Shown piece by piece: positions 9,712 to 19,773 of a DNA stretch of 26,816 nucleotides. The DNA comes from Zygnema circumcarinatum. Its lineage: Eukaryota; Streptophyta; Zygnematophyceae; Zygnematales; Zygnemataceae. The position numbers and the translations under genes were made by a program. A model generated the notes under the pieces. The model made no database searches. It saw only the letters and a list, made by a program, of their open reading frames with translations, and was not told the DNA's origin. Numbering within the stretch: the stretch's first letter is position 1; every line of letters starts with the position of its first letter. Location: contig CM074810.1 in assembly GCA_037447605.1 (NCBI GenBank), positions 1,501,392-1,528,207 of the forward strand, read 5' to 3'.

Positions 9712-10107
9712 CGGAAGCATGGAACCCGGAAGTATAAGCAGTAGAGATTGATTATAAGTTAGCTGATCTGAAACTGTAAAATCTGCGTCTCAAAAGTTGC
9801 GTCTCAATTTCTTGTGCAGCCCCTTCCTCTCCTTCCCTTTCTTAGAGGCGTCATTCTGTCTCTGATATGAAGGTGTACTCTTTTTGAAATTATTTTTGTA
9901 AAAAATATATATTTTTTCGTCAAATCGTGTGACGGAAGAGAATTTGTGATGATGGGGGTTCAGGGCTGCTCGATTCTAAGAAGTGTTCGTTGAATCTGGT
10001 CCCTTTTATGTTTAAAGAATGGGTTCATGCATGGGTAGAAAGTTGTGCTGTGCGTTCATGCCATAGACGTGTCTGGCGACCCAACCAACCATTGCCAACC
10101 AATGGTC
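9712..10107. other. 3' flank and intergenic spacer
   Basis: This is the AT-rich 3' flank of the orphan gene, including TGTAA-containing words near 9774 and 9896 that could act as polyadenylation signals. It then passes into unremarkable sequence with one CATGCATG at 10026-10033. No coding sequence is supported. Confidence 0.5.
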
Positions 10108-10523
10108 GGTGGCACTTAATTGGTTGGCGTGCTTCTGCTGACGTGTCGTGTGCCGCTAGGGTTGTCGGTGGCTCCCGATTGGTTAGCGTGCTTCTGCTGA
10201 CGTGTCATGGTGCCGTTAGGGTTATCGGTGGCTTCTGATTGGTTGGCATGCTCCTGCTGACGTGACATGGTTCCATTAGGGTGTCGGTGGCTCCCGATTG
10301 GTTAACGTGCTTCTGCTGACGTGTCATTGTGCCGTTAGGGTTATCGGTGGCTTCTGATTGGTTGGCATGCTCCTGCTGACGTGTCATAGTGCCATTAGGG
10401 TGTCGGTGGCTCCTGATTGGTTGATGTGAGTCTGCTGACGTGTCATGCTGCTGTTGATGCAGTCGGTGGCTGTTGATTGGCCGGCTCGCTTTGCTGACGC
10501 TCCATTGTGCCGTTAGGGTTTCC
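10108..10523 (+). repeat. Seven-unit 59/60-bp tandem repeat with CCAAT and bZIP-like sites
   Basis: Units start with GGTGGC at 10108, 10167, 10227, 10286, 10346, 10405 and 10465, so lengths alternate 59, 60, 59, 60, 59, 60. Each carries ATTGG (reverse CCAAT), then CTGACG (usually TGACGTGTCA), and most end in a TTAGGG telobox-like word. The ATTGG-to-TGACG gap is 15 bases in six units and 14 in the last. Units 2 and 4 resemble each other, as do 3 and 5, so the array looks built from dimers. It lies 0.5-0.9 kb upstream of the GET3B start and may be an upstream regulatory array; that role is inferred. Confidence 0.85.
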
Positions 10524-11019
10524 TTTCTAGGGCGCTTTTTTTTTTATAGGTCCGGGCACAGCCAACCGCGCCTCTGCCACTGTGAACTGTGCACATGCGT
10601 CCGTACAGTAAAATACCGCACAGAATTTTCCATTCCTGATTCGTCCGACCAAACGCCAGTGTGAATGCGAAAACGCGCACAACGACGAGTCCTGTTCTTG
10701 AACTCCGCAGTGTGAACGGGTTCACAAGTTTCATGTGCCTTTAGACCCAAGCCACCGTCCTATTGGCCAACTGTCCATGACGTGTCCTCTTCTCAACGCG
10801 TCACGTGGCACTGGAACATGATATGAGCCGAACAGGCCTTCTCCCTCCGCTGCCTCACTCTCCCTCTCCCTCTCTCTCTCTCTCCTTTCTCTCTCTCTTC
10901 CCCTCCCTCTCTCTCCCTCTCTCTCTCTCCTCTCTCCCTCCATCTATTCGTCTCGCTTTCGCCTCCCTTCCCCGACATTTTCTCCTCTCCCTGCCCACTA
11001 ATTCCTCCAAGCTCTATCC
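10524..11019 (+). promoter_or_regulatory. Probable GET3B promoter and leader
   Basis: This spacer contains ATTGG (10762-10766), TGACGTG (10778-10784) and a G-box CACGTG (10802-10807) within 46 bases. It repeats in single copy the site combination of the tandem array just upstream. A CT tract (about 10852-10945) then leads to the ATG at 11020; CT-rich leaders are common near plant transcription starts. The exact start site cannot be placed. Confidence 0.45.
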
Positions 11020-13653
11020 ATGGCGTGCCAGCTGTCGCTCCCTCCCGCCTCCGCGGGAAGCGCCATAGCCGCCTCCCTCCCTGCTCGCTCCTCCCTCCCT
11101 CTCTCCCATCTCCTTCACCTCCTCCCTCGCCAAAGTCGGAAATTTCCCGGCAGTTCTGTTCAGTCTGCAGGTGCCAGCTGTCACTCTCTCCTTGCTCCTA
11201 CCACGTCAGACCACCTCTCGGCAGCCAATCAGAGCACAGCGCAGAGCCGGAAGAGAGGGAGTTCTTTGTGGGGTTCCATGGCGTTGGAAAGCGTTAGAAG
11301 TTTGAGCAGCGCTGCCGCGATTTCTCCGATGAACGGAAGCAGAATTCAGTTCGTTCCATGTAGGGGTCGGTGCAACAGGCGCCTCACAACGACCGTTGTT
11401 GGTGAGTGAGGGAGGGTTCTTAAGGATTTAGGGTTCAGGTTTTTGGGTCTTAGCAATTTGGGGTTTTAGGGTTCAGAGCTGCGAATTGAGGGTTTTGAGA
11501 CCTGTAGATTTTTGGGCTCCTCAACTACACAACTTGGAAGGATTGATGCCAAAATTTTAAGGATTTTATTTCTCACCTGTCCGCTATCTGCCTCTATCCT
11601 CTCCTTGTGCGCCCACTCCCCCTCTCTTCTCTCTCTCCCCTCTTGCTCCCTCCCTCCTCTCCTTCTGCTCCCTCTCCCCACTCCTTCTTTCCCTCTCTCT
11701 CTCTTCTCCTTCTGTTTCCTCTCCCCCACCCTCTCCTTTCCCTCGCTCTCTCCACACCGTCTGCACCCTCTCCCCTCTCCTCTCCTTCCCCTCCCGCTCT
11801 CCTATCATTCTGCTCCTTCTCCCTCTCTACCCTCCTTCCCGTCCCTCTCTCCTCTCCTTCCACTCCCTCTCTACCCTCCTTCCCCTCCCTCTCTCCCCTC
11901 CTTCCACTCCCTCTCTCCCCACCATCCCTCTCCTCTTCCCCTCTCTCCTGCCTCCCTCCCTCCCCGACAGTCTCTGCGGTAGCGACACCTGTCCCTGTGG
12001 ATGCGGGATTCGACGCCATGGTTTCGAGCACAGGGCGAAAGTATTACATGGTGGGCGGCAAGGGAGGCGTCGGCAAGACAAGCGTCTCCGCCTCATTGGC
12101 CGTCAAGTTCGCCAACAATGGCCACCCCACACTCGTGGTTTCGACCGATCCCGCGCACTCTCTCAGCGACTCCTTCGCTCAGGTGGGTGGTGGCTCAGGG
12201 CCCACAATTGCTGAAAGTTGTTGTTGCAAGTTTTGTCGTTGCAAGACTCTCATGCACTATGTGTGCGTTCTTTGCATAGTCGAACAGATGGTTCCGTTGT
12301 GCCTGCTCACAACGGAACTGTGAACATATGTGCAGGACTTGAGCGGAGGAAAGCCGGTGCCCGTAGAGGGAACAGATCTGCCCCTCTTCGCGATGGAGGT
12401 GAAACCCAAAACCCCTCAAACCCTAAGTTTTATATGAGACCTTTATGAATGCTAAAACCCTAAATGCCCCTCATACATGGAAACCTTAAAATTCCCAAAA
12501 ACCCTAAATATTCCTCGGCATGCTGAGTGTGGCCAATCACTTGAAAGTAGCAATTAAATTTACTCGTAGGTCGGATTGGTGTCATTGACTTCATCGATTG
12601 ACTCTACGGAGGGCTGCATTTGACTTAATCGAGAGCGATCAGTGACTTAATCGAGGTCTGGCCTGGCCCGGGTGGGTGGGTGCAGATCAACCCCGAGCAG
12701 GCCCGCGAGGAGTTCCGCGCGGCGGCGAGCGAGGAGGGGTCCCCCGCGGGGGGGGGCGTCAAGGACTTCATGGACGGGATGGGCCTCGGGGGCTGGGCGG
12801 ACCAGGTAGGGGGTAGGGCTTAGGGGGTAGAGGTAGGGGTTTAGGGTTTTAGGGTTTAGGGTTTGTCAGGGGTTTAGGGTTTGTCAGGGGTTTAGGGTTT
12901 GCCAGGAGTTTTGGGGCTTGTCAGGGGTTTTGAGGTTCAGGTTTTTGAGGTTCTAGGGTTTAGGGTTAGGGCTAGGGCTCAGGGTTAGGGTGTAAGGTTT
13001 TCAGGTTTTAGGTTTTAGGGTTTATGGCTAGGGCTTAGGGTTTTAGGGTGTAGGGTTTTGAGGTTCTAGAGTTTAGGGGTTTAGGGTTTTAGGGTTTTAG
13101 GGTTTAGGTTTAGGACGTAGGGTTTTGTGGGATTAGAGTTTAGGGTTTAGGCATGGTTTAGGGTTTAGGGTGAGAGTTTAGGGTTAGGGTTAGAGAGGGT
13201 TTTGGGTTTAGGGTTAGCGTTAGGGTTAATAGTTATGGTTTTGAGGGATTAGGGCTTATGGTTTAGGCTTATAAATAAGGGTTTAAGGTTAGGGCTCTCA
13301 CATGAATAAGGGTTTAAGGTTAGGACTCTCACATGAATAAGGGTTTAAGGTTAGGGCTTTGAGAAGGTTTAGGGTTTTGAGGGATTAGAGTTTAGGATTT
13401 TGACTTATGATTTAGGGTTTAGGGTTAGAGCTTAGGGTTTAGGGTCAGGGTTTTGAGAGTTTAGGGTTAGTGTTCAGGGTTAGGGTTAAGGGTTTTGAGG
13501 GATTAGATTGTAGGGTTTAGGGTTTTCTTAGCATTTCGGGAGTGTTAGGGTTATAGCTTTTGTAATTCTTGACAATTTAAGGCTTGATTTTCGGAGGGGT
13601 TTCCGGGATCTGGTACTTTTATGGAGCTGGCTGACCATGCACGATCTTCTCTC

Positions 13654-13694
<41 letters not shown>

Positions 13695-16600
13695 CGTCTC
13701 TCCCTCTCTCTGCCTCTCTTGCAGCTTAGCGAGCTGAAGCTGGGGGAGCTGCTGGACACGCCCCCGCCCGGATTGGATGAGGCGGTGGCCATTGCCAAGG
13801 TGCTGCAGGAGCGGGGGCTTAGGGCTTAGGGTTTTAGGCTTTAGGGTTTAAGTTTTAGGGTTTAGGATTTAGGGTTTAGGATTTAGGGTTTAGGATTTAG
13901 GGTTTAGGCTTTCAAAGTTTTGGGGTTGTGGCTTTAAGGCTTCTGCGCGGAGGTGTTTAGGATTTGACTTTTAGGGTCTGATAGCGTAATTTGGGTTTTT
14001 CTGGTGCACGTGCGAAGGGGTGGGGGCAGGCCGGGGGAGAGAGAGGGGGAAGTAGAAGTTTACATGCGGGGAGGGGAGAGAGAGAGAGAGAGAGGGAGAG
14101 AGGGGGAGGGAGGGGGAGGGAGGGGGAGGGGAAAGGGAGGGAGACGGGGAGGGAGGGGGAGGGGAAAGGGAGGGAGAGGGAGGGAGAGGAGAGACTGAGC
14201 CGAGCTTCCATTCTGTGAGGGAGAGCAGGTGGTGCAGTTCGTGCAAGCTCCGGAATACAGCCACTTCTCTCGCATCATTTTCGACACCGCTCCCACGGTA
14301 TGCCATCATCTAGCTCGAGACGTAATTATTGTCTGCTTTTAAATAAAAAATTGAATAATGTTTACCTAAAACTGATTGAATCCACGTGTGTTTATAGATA
14401 TTTATATTATATATATTTTTTGGTTGAATGACAGGGCCACACTCTGCGCCTGCTCTCTCTCCCGGACTTCCTCGACGCTTCAATCGGAAAAATCCTCAAG
14501 GTAAGGAGCTGCTCCACATTAGGGTTCAGGGTTCAGGGTGTACGGTATTTCCTGTCTTTCCCACTCTCTCCCTCTGTCTCTCACCCTCTTCAACCCACCA
14601 CTCCTCCCTCTCTCCCCACTCTCACTCTCTCACTCTCTCTCTCTCTCCCCCTCCCCCCCTCCCTCCCGAGGGTGCAGTTCTCTCACCCTCTCAAACCCAC
14701 CACTCCTCCCTCTCTCCCCTCTCTCACTCTCTCTCACTCTCTCTCACTCTCTCCCCCCCCTCCCTCCCGAGGGTGCAGTTCTCTCACCCTCTCAAACCCA
14801 CCACTCCTCCCTCTCTCCCCTCTCTCACTCTCTCTCACTCTCTCTCACTCTCTCCCCCCCCTCCCTCCCGAGGGTGCAGTTCTCTCACCCTCTCAAACCC
14901 ACCACTCCTCCCTCTCTCCCCTCTCTCACTCTCTCTCTCTCTCTCTCTCTCTCTCCCCCCCTCCCTCCCGAGGGTGCAGTTCTCTCACCCTCTCAAACCC
15001 ACCACTCCTCCCTCTCTCCACACTCTCACTCTCTCACTGTCTCTCTCTCTCTCACTCTCTCTCTCCCTCCCCCCCTCCCTCCCTCCCGAGGTTGCAGTTG
15101 AAGCAGAAGCTGACGGCAGCATCGGATGCGATTAAGTCGGTGTTCGGTCAGGGCGGCGGCAAGGACAGCTCGGTGAGCCTCTCCGCCAGTAGGGGGTAGG
15201 GTTCAGGGTGTATGTATTTAAGCTTAAACCCTTAATCCTAACCCTAATTCCTAAAACACCAAAGCCCTTTTTTCTCTTCTCTTACAGGTAGACAAGCTGG
15301 AAGCTTTAAAGCAGAGGATGGTGATGGTGCGCGAAATTTTCCGCGACAAAAAGACGACGGAATTCGTCATTGTTACCATTCCCACGGTGAGGAACGGAAC
15401 GGAACGAAACGGAACCGAACGGAACGGAACTGAATGCATGGAACCATGGACATACAGAAGTCAAGATTTCAAAACTCCATGAGTCTTTTTTAGGGATTGC
15501 AGGGTCCTTCCTGTTTGATAGACCGTTTTTCTATGTTAGCTTTCAACCGTTTCAGTTCAATTTCACAGAACTTTGTCGGCGAAAACTAGCACATGTGTTG
15601 GTTGGGGTTTGTGGGTCCTTTTTTTTGTACTTTGCTGAGTACATTGTCATCTTTCACTTTCACTATTTTATGAGTCTTTTTGTGTGTTGTTTTTTCTTGA
15701 TTTCATTTGATTTTATTTGATTTGATTTTATTTGATTTGATGGTGGTGATGCAGGTGATGGCGGTGAGTGAGAGCACTCGCCTGCTCTCCTCTCTGAAGG
15801 CGGAGGATGTGCCCGTGAAGCGGCTCATAGTGAACCAAATTCTGCCTCCCTCCGCCTCCGACTGCAAGTTCTGCAACATCAGGAGGAAGGTCAGTCACTC
15901 ACTCACTCACTCAGGTCCACGGAAAAATAACGGAAAACGGAAAACGGAAAACGGAAAACGGAAAACGGAAAACGGAAAACGGAAAAAATGGAAAACGGAG
16001 AACGGAGAAAAACGGAAAACGGGAAAAACGGAAAACCGAAAACGGAAAACGGGAAAAACGGAATACGGAAAACGGAAACGGAAAACGGAAAACGGAAACG
16101 GAATACGGAATACGGAATACGGAAACGGAAACGGAAGGGAAGGGAAGGGAAGGGAAGGAATGGGGAGGGTAGGGGAGGGGAGAGGAGGTTGGAGGTTGGG
16201 GGGGGGGGGAGGAAGGGGGGAGACCATGGAAATGCAGATCCTTGTTTCGATTTTTCTTTTCTTTTTTGAGGGTTGACAGGAAGGGGCGCTGTGGCCCTCA
16301 CCTTTGGAAACCCTAAAATGTCAAGACCTAAATATCCTAACAGCCTGGCGATTAAAATCGTATTCCACGTCTGGAATAAATTTTCATGAATGACCAAGGA
16401 ATTAAGTAAATGAAAGTGACTTCAACCTAAAACCCCTAAAAACCGTAACTTTTACTTATTTAATCTCTTCTAACCCTCTTCCTCTCCCCTACCCCACCCC
16501 TCGCCCTCCCCCTCCCCTTTTTTTAAATTTAATTTGTAATTTGTAATTTTTTTTTTAAATTTGTAATTTATCGTAACAGGATCAGCAGCGTGCACTGGAC

Positions 16601-16720
16601 TTGGTTCGAAGCGACCCGGCTTTCCAAAAGCTGCAAATAATTGAGTCGCCACTTTTCGACCTCGAAATTCGCGGCGTGCCCGCGCTCAAGTTCATGGGCG
16701 ACATCGTCTGGAAAAGTTGA
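11020..16720 (+). CDS. GET3B: Plastid-type GET3/ArsA-family ATPase
   Basis: Eleven exons join in frame: 11020-11401, 11971-12182, 12336-12398, 12686-12805, 13725-13799, 14229-14297, 14435-14500, 15098-15172, 15288-15386, 15755-15889 and 16580-16720, about 478 residues. GET3-type ATPases bind tail-anchored membrane proteins and deliver them to membranes; plant GET3B is the plastid form. Visible motifs: P-loop [10 protein letters not shown] (about 156-165), switch [11 protein letters not shown] with the catalytic Asp (about 194), [20 protein letters not shown], the CxxC metal-binding pair CKFC (about 424-427), and the C-terminal [16 protein letters not shown]. Residues 1 to about 127 are Ser/Ala/Arg-rich, as in a transit peptide. 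An in-frame ATG at 11278 ([17 protein letters not shown]) would give 392 residues, nearer the family length, and may be the true start. The donor after exon 5 (AAG then GTGCTG) is weak. Confidence 0.93.
11575..11965. repeat. Polypyrimidine block in GET3B intron 1
   Basis: Nearly 400 bases of CTCCC, CTCTCC and CCTTCC mixtures run directly up to the acceptor CCCCGACAG at 11970. The first part of the same intron (11402-11500) holds GGGTTTAGG-type words. Confidence 0.85.
12826..13525 (+). repeat. Degenerate TTTAGGG (plant telomere-like) array in GET3B intron 4
   Basis: About 700 bases are mostly TTTAGGG with variants (TTAGGG, TTTTAGGG, TTTTGAGG). Words such as ATGAATAAGGGTTTAAGG repeat near 13266-13345. 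The array lies inside intron 12806-13724 and is G-rich on the coding strand. It is interstitial, not a chromosome end. A shorter stretch of the same type lies at 13822-13915 in intron 5. Confidence 0.85.
13651..13719. repeat. (CT)n tract before the exon 5 acceptor of GET3B
   Basis: An almost pure CT run of about 40 bases, followed by CTCCC words, leads into the acceptor CTCTTGCAG at 13724. It serves as an extended polypyrimidine tract. Confidence 0.85.
14028..14228. repeat. Purine-rich GA/GGGAGGG block in GET3B intron 5
   Basis: On the coding strand this is purine-rich (GAGAGG, GGGAGGGGG), the opposite of nearly all other introns here. It continues to the acceptor GAGAGCAG at 14228, so this 3' splice site lacks a normal pyrimidine tract. 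Confidence 0.8.
14579..15097 (+). repeat. ~101-bp minisatellite duplicating the 3' splice site of GET3B intron 7
   Basis: Five similar units share CTCTCACCCTCTCAAACCC, CACCACTCCTCCCTCTC, a CT run and CCTCCCTCCCGAGGGTGCAG. The GGGTGCAG ends fall at 14677, 14778, 14879 and 14979 (spacing 101, 101, 100). The last unit ends in GAGGTTGCAG at 15097, which is the acceptor used for exon 8. Each unit therefore carries a near copy of the acceptor and its pyrimidine tract. Confidence 0.85.
15387..15434. repeat. (GGAAC)n short array at the start of GET3B intron 9
   Basis: Immediately after the donor at 15387, GGAAC pentamers with CGAAAC and CCGAAC variants repeat about eight times. Probably neutral intronic sequence. 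Confidence 0.7.
15919..16140. repeat. (ACGGAAA)n heptamer array in GET3B intron 10
   Basis: About 220 bases of ACGGAAA units with ACGGAGA, ACGGGAAA, ACGGAAT and ACGGAA variants begin some 30 bases inside intron 15890-16579. GGGAA and GGGGA repeats follow to about 16220. The block is purine-rich on the coding strand. Confidence 0.85.
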
Positions 16721-17329
16721 AAACTTGAAAATTTGAAAATTTGAAAACTGGGTTTTTGGGAGAAAGTGGGGATTCTTTGGAGTTTTTTTTTTGGGGGTCC
16801 CTCGGCAAAATTAGGGCTATGGGTACCGGCATTTTTTGTACAGGGGGCAAGTGCTCCATGGAGGCGGAACGCTCAGTTTCGTTGTGAATTTGGCGAATTT
16901 ATCTGTTGGGTATTTTACCTGGAGAGTTCTTTTTTTTATTGGAGAGGAGTGAGGGGAGGTTGGGTTCTGTGTTGGCTGCCGTTTCAGTTCCAGTTTCGGT
17001 TCCAGTTTCACCGTTAATGGTTTTTTTCCTTGTTTCATATTGTGATTTTTTTTGGCTTTAATGAGATCGTTCATGCATGATCAGACAGACACCTGTCATA
17101 CGGTGTGATACGTGATGTGACATTCCTTCAAACCCTAAAAACCCTAAAAACCCTAAACACCCTTACAACGGAAAAGAAAGGAACAACAAATGACACATCA
17201 TGAAACGAACAGTTGAAGTTCCAGGTTGGTCCAGAGGATTGAGAATTGATGGCTTTGTTAAAAGGCTTTAGGGGGGCCTCCCTGTTAAACTATGGCGCGT
17301 TTTAAAATGTGTGCACCCTTGGACATTGC
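16721..17329. other. 3' flank of GET3B and spacer
   Basis: The flank opens with short GAAAATTT repeats (16725-16747), then T-rich sequence and short CCAGTTTC/GGTTCC repeats near 16981-17011. ACCCTAAAA telomere-like words lie at 17132-17155, and a CATGCATG is at 17072-17079. I see no gene here. Confidence 0.5.
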
Positions 17330-17574
17330 ACACGCATGCATGCATTGTTCATGAGACGGTTCATGGTTGCATGTCTCGCGCTATCCACAAGCCGCATGTG
17401 CAGATGTGAACATGGATGGCATGGGTGCATGGTGGCGGACATGCCAGGGCATGAAATTTGGAAGTCGGATTGGCGATGGTCCACTGGCAGCGATGGCATG
17501 GTTCATGGCCTTGCAACATTTCAACATGTCATGGCATCACATGGCATGGCCCCCATCACATCCATAGCCAATGG
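17330..17574. repeat. CATG-rich island, left part, split by a retroelement
   Basis: The sequence is dense in CATGG, GCATG and CATGCATG (17335-17342) words, like the island at 1680-1810, with which it shares CATGGCCCCCATC. It continues at 19795-19905 on the far side of the LINE-like insertion, so the element landed inside this island. Confidence 0.6.
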
Positions 17575-17595
17575 GATCACAAGGCCATGTGGCAG
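17575..17595 (+). repeat. Target-site duplication, left copy (21 bp)
   Basis: Twenty-one bases beginning GATCACAAGG and ending ATGTGGCAG are repeated exactly at 19774-19794. A perfect direct repeat this long, flanking an element with reverse-transcriptase coding remains, is what target-primed insertion leaves. Confidence 0.88.
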
Positions 17596-19773
17596 GATCA
17601 TTTTTCCCCTTACCAGTTTGGTGTGGCGACCCCTGGGGGCTGCGAGGCCGTAGTTCATGGCATTCGTGCGATGTTGGATCTTCACCCTGATTGGGTTGTT
17701 TTGCAGGTTGATGTGACAAACGCTTTTAATACGGTGGATCGTCATGAGATTTTTCGCGAGTTACGAGAGGCCTCTGCACCGATTGCGTCCCTTTTTCCTT
17801 TTGTGCGCACATTTTATTCTCGTTCGAGCCCGCTCCTTTTTTCTCTTGGCGATGCATCTGGTGGAGCCAAGGCGACCCTTTAGGAGGTCCTTTGTTCGCT
17901 TTGGCGCACATTCGTGCGCTTCGAGCTTCGGCACAGGCTTTTCCAGGCTGCCTTTTTCCATCAGTGGCCGACGATACTCATATCATTGGCCCTGCTGACC
18001 AGGTCGTTGCCGCGTTTACTGATTTTACTACTCGATTGGCCGCTATGCGTTTGACGGTAAATTTGTCGAAGTGTTTTGCTTGGTCTCCGGTTGGTATCCC
18101 TTCTACCCTTTCGCTCCCTTGTGGTATCCAGACTTGTGCTGATGGAATTGGTATTCGTGTTTTAGGCTGCCCTTTCGGCGTTGCATCTTATGTTGATCGT
18201 TTTGTTGATGATGCTTTGGTTGAGGATACGTCTCAGGTCGATGAGCTTCCACATCTTTCAGATCCTCAGGTGGCTTTTTCTTTGCTTACTCGTTGTTTTG
18301 CTTTGCGTCCGTCATACCTTTTGCGAACTCTCCCTCCTAACCCTGCTTTCCTTGAGTCATTGCAATCTTTCGATGAGCGTTTGTTTTCTGTATGTCATCG
18401 CCTTTTGGGTCCTGGTATTTTCGATCGACCGGAGGGTCCGCTTGCACGTACGCAAGCCTCGCTCCCTATTTCGGCGGGCGGTTTAGGACTCATCCCGACA
18501 ATTCGTGTGGCGCCTACTGCGTTTTTGGGTAGGTGGGCTCTTGTTGCTCCTATTTTGGCGTCGCGTTTTATTGTGGCTGATCGTCCGTTGCTTCAGTCTG
18601 TTGTCGCTCATGTTGATGATGGTGATCTTCCGTTTTAGGTTGCATTGCGTGACGCCCATGGTTTGCTTCCTGCTAGTGCTCAGGCTCGTGCGCCCCCGTT
18701 TGTTTCGCTTGCCGTCGAGTCTGTTCCACGTGTCCAACTCACTTTGACTGATGAGGTTGTTGCTGCTGAGTTCTCTACCCTTATTGCGGCTCTTCCTTCT
18801 GATGTTGCGCGTGCTCGGCTTCGCTCTTGTGCGGGTCCTGGGGCTGGGGCTTGGTTGGCTGTTACCCCGATATTTTCCACCCTTCGCTTGACCCCAGGCC
18901 AGTTTCAGCTTGCAGCGCGACTTCGTCTCGGGCTCCCCCATCCGCCATTGCAGGGTTCTCCTCGTTGTGTTTGTGGTGATTCGATTGATACGCAGGGCGC
19001 TCATCTACTATGTGCACACACGGGCTAACGCATTTTGGCTCATAATGTTGTGCGCGATGCGATTGCTGCGGTGGCTCAAGAAGCTAACTACCTTGTGCGA
19101 CGGGAGCCGAGCCACCCGGTGTCCCCACGGCCGATTATTCGTGGCGAGCGCGGAGTTCGCCCTGATTTGGCTCTTATGGATGGTGCCCGGCGTATTTTTG
19201 GGGATATTGTGTTGGCCGATCCAACCTGCCGCTGACATTTATTGTCACGCAGCAATATCATGAAGCAGCGTATTGCCGCTGGCGCGCCCTTCGCAAGGAG
19301 CGCGCATATGCCCACGTCTCGCGGCTGACGAGTTTGTTCCTATGGCTATTGAGATTTTTGGCTGCCTCGACGCCCGTTTGGATACCTTCCTTCGCCAGTG
19401 CGCCCATCGCCCGAGATGCACGCCCTCGAAGCCCTCCTCCGCGACATCTTGGCTACCTTTTATCGACAACGTATTTCCGTCGCCCTTCAGCGTTGCCTCG
19501 CTTCTACGCTACTTCGGCGTGCTGCAGTTGTTGGTGACCGTGTTGGTGGACTTCCGCCGCTCCCTCCTCGCGACGTGCCTCACATCGGTGACCTTCGCGG
19601 CTGCTTCTAGGGGCTGCGTTGTTGTGCCTAGGCGTAGTTTTCCGCTCGTAGCTTCGTTTTATTGTGTTTCGGTCCTTTGTGACCAGTCCTTCGTGGTTCC
19701 ACATTTTGCCTTTATCCATGTAAATTTGATGGCCTCGCCATCGCGAGTTCAATGAAAGTTTGCGTTACTTTTC
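17596..19773 (+). mobile_element. 5'-truncated non-LTR (LINE-like) retrotransposon
   Basis: A 2178-bp insertion bounded by a perfect 21-bp direct repeat. It starts inside a reverse transcriptase reading frame, so the 5' part (including any N-terminal endonuclease and the first RT motifs) is missing, as is usual for truncated LINEs. It ends in a non-coding tail with a small hairpin (CTCGC, loop CATC, GCGAG at about 19736-19749), then AATGAAAGTTT, with no long poly(A). No long terminal repeats were seen. The identical flanking repeats suggest a fairly recent insertion, yet its frame is already broken, so the source copy may have been defective or read errors may be present. Confidence 0.85.
17608..19610 (+). 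pseudogene. Degenerate reverse transcriptase / C-terminal nuclease-like ORF of the LINE-like element
   Basis: Visible RT blocks in order: FGVATPGGCEAVVHG; motif A VLQVDVTNAFNTVDR; motif B QGDPLGGPLFALAHIRALR (from 17868); the motif C position, where VADDTH stands in place of the usual F/YxDD (17964-17975); and LTVNLSKCFAWSP. Further on are a zinc-knuckle-like CVCGDSIDTQGAHLLCAHTG and a region RGERGVRPDLALMDG...FGDIVLADPT, which resembles the nuclease-like C-terminus of some LINE families. Damage: a frameshift between 17850 and 17868; in-frame stops at 18636 (TAG), 19026 (TAA) and 19233 (TGA); then further frameshifts between about 19250 and 19400. It cannot make a full protein. Confidence 0.85.

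Noticed and set aside
10108-10523. Regular 59/60-bp repeats (and the 56-bp array at 25470-26354) as CRISPR
   Set aside because: Units are directly adjacent with no unique spacers, and the context is an intron-rich eukaryotic genome.
12826-13525. TTTAGGG arrays as a chromosome end or subtelomere marker
   Set aside because: The arrays are degenerate, internal to genes and flanked by unique exons on both sides. They are interstitial telomere-like repeats only.
16721-16766. GAAAATTTGAAAATTT repeats after the GET3B stop as an attachment site or element end
   Set aside because: Only a few short AT-rich units directly after a stop codon; typical 3'-flank low complexity.
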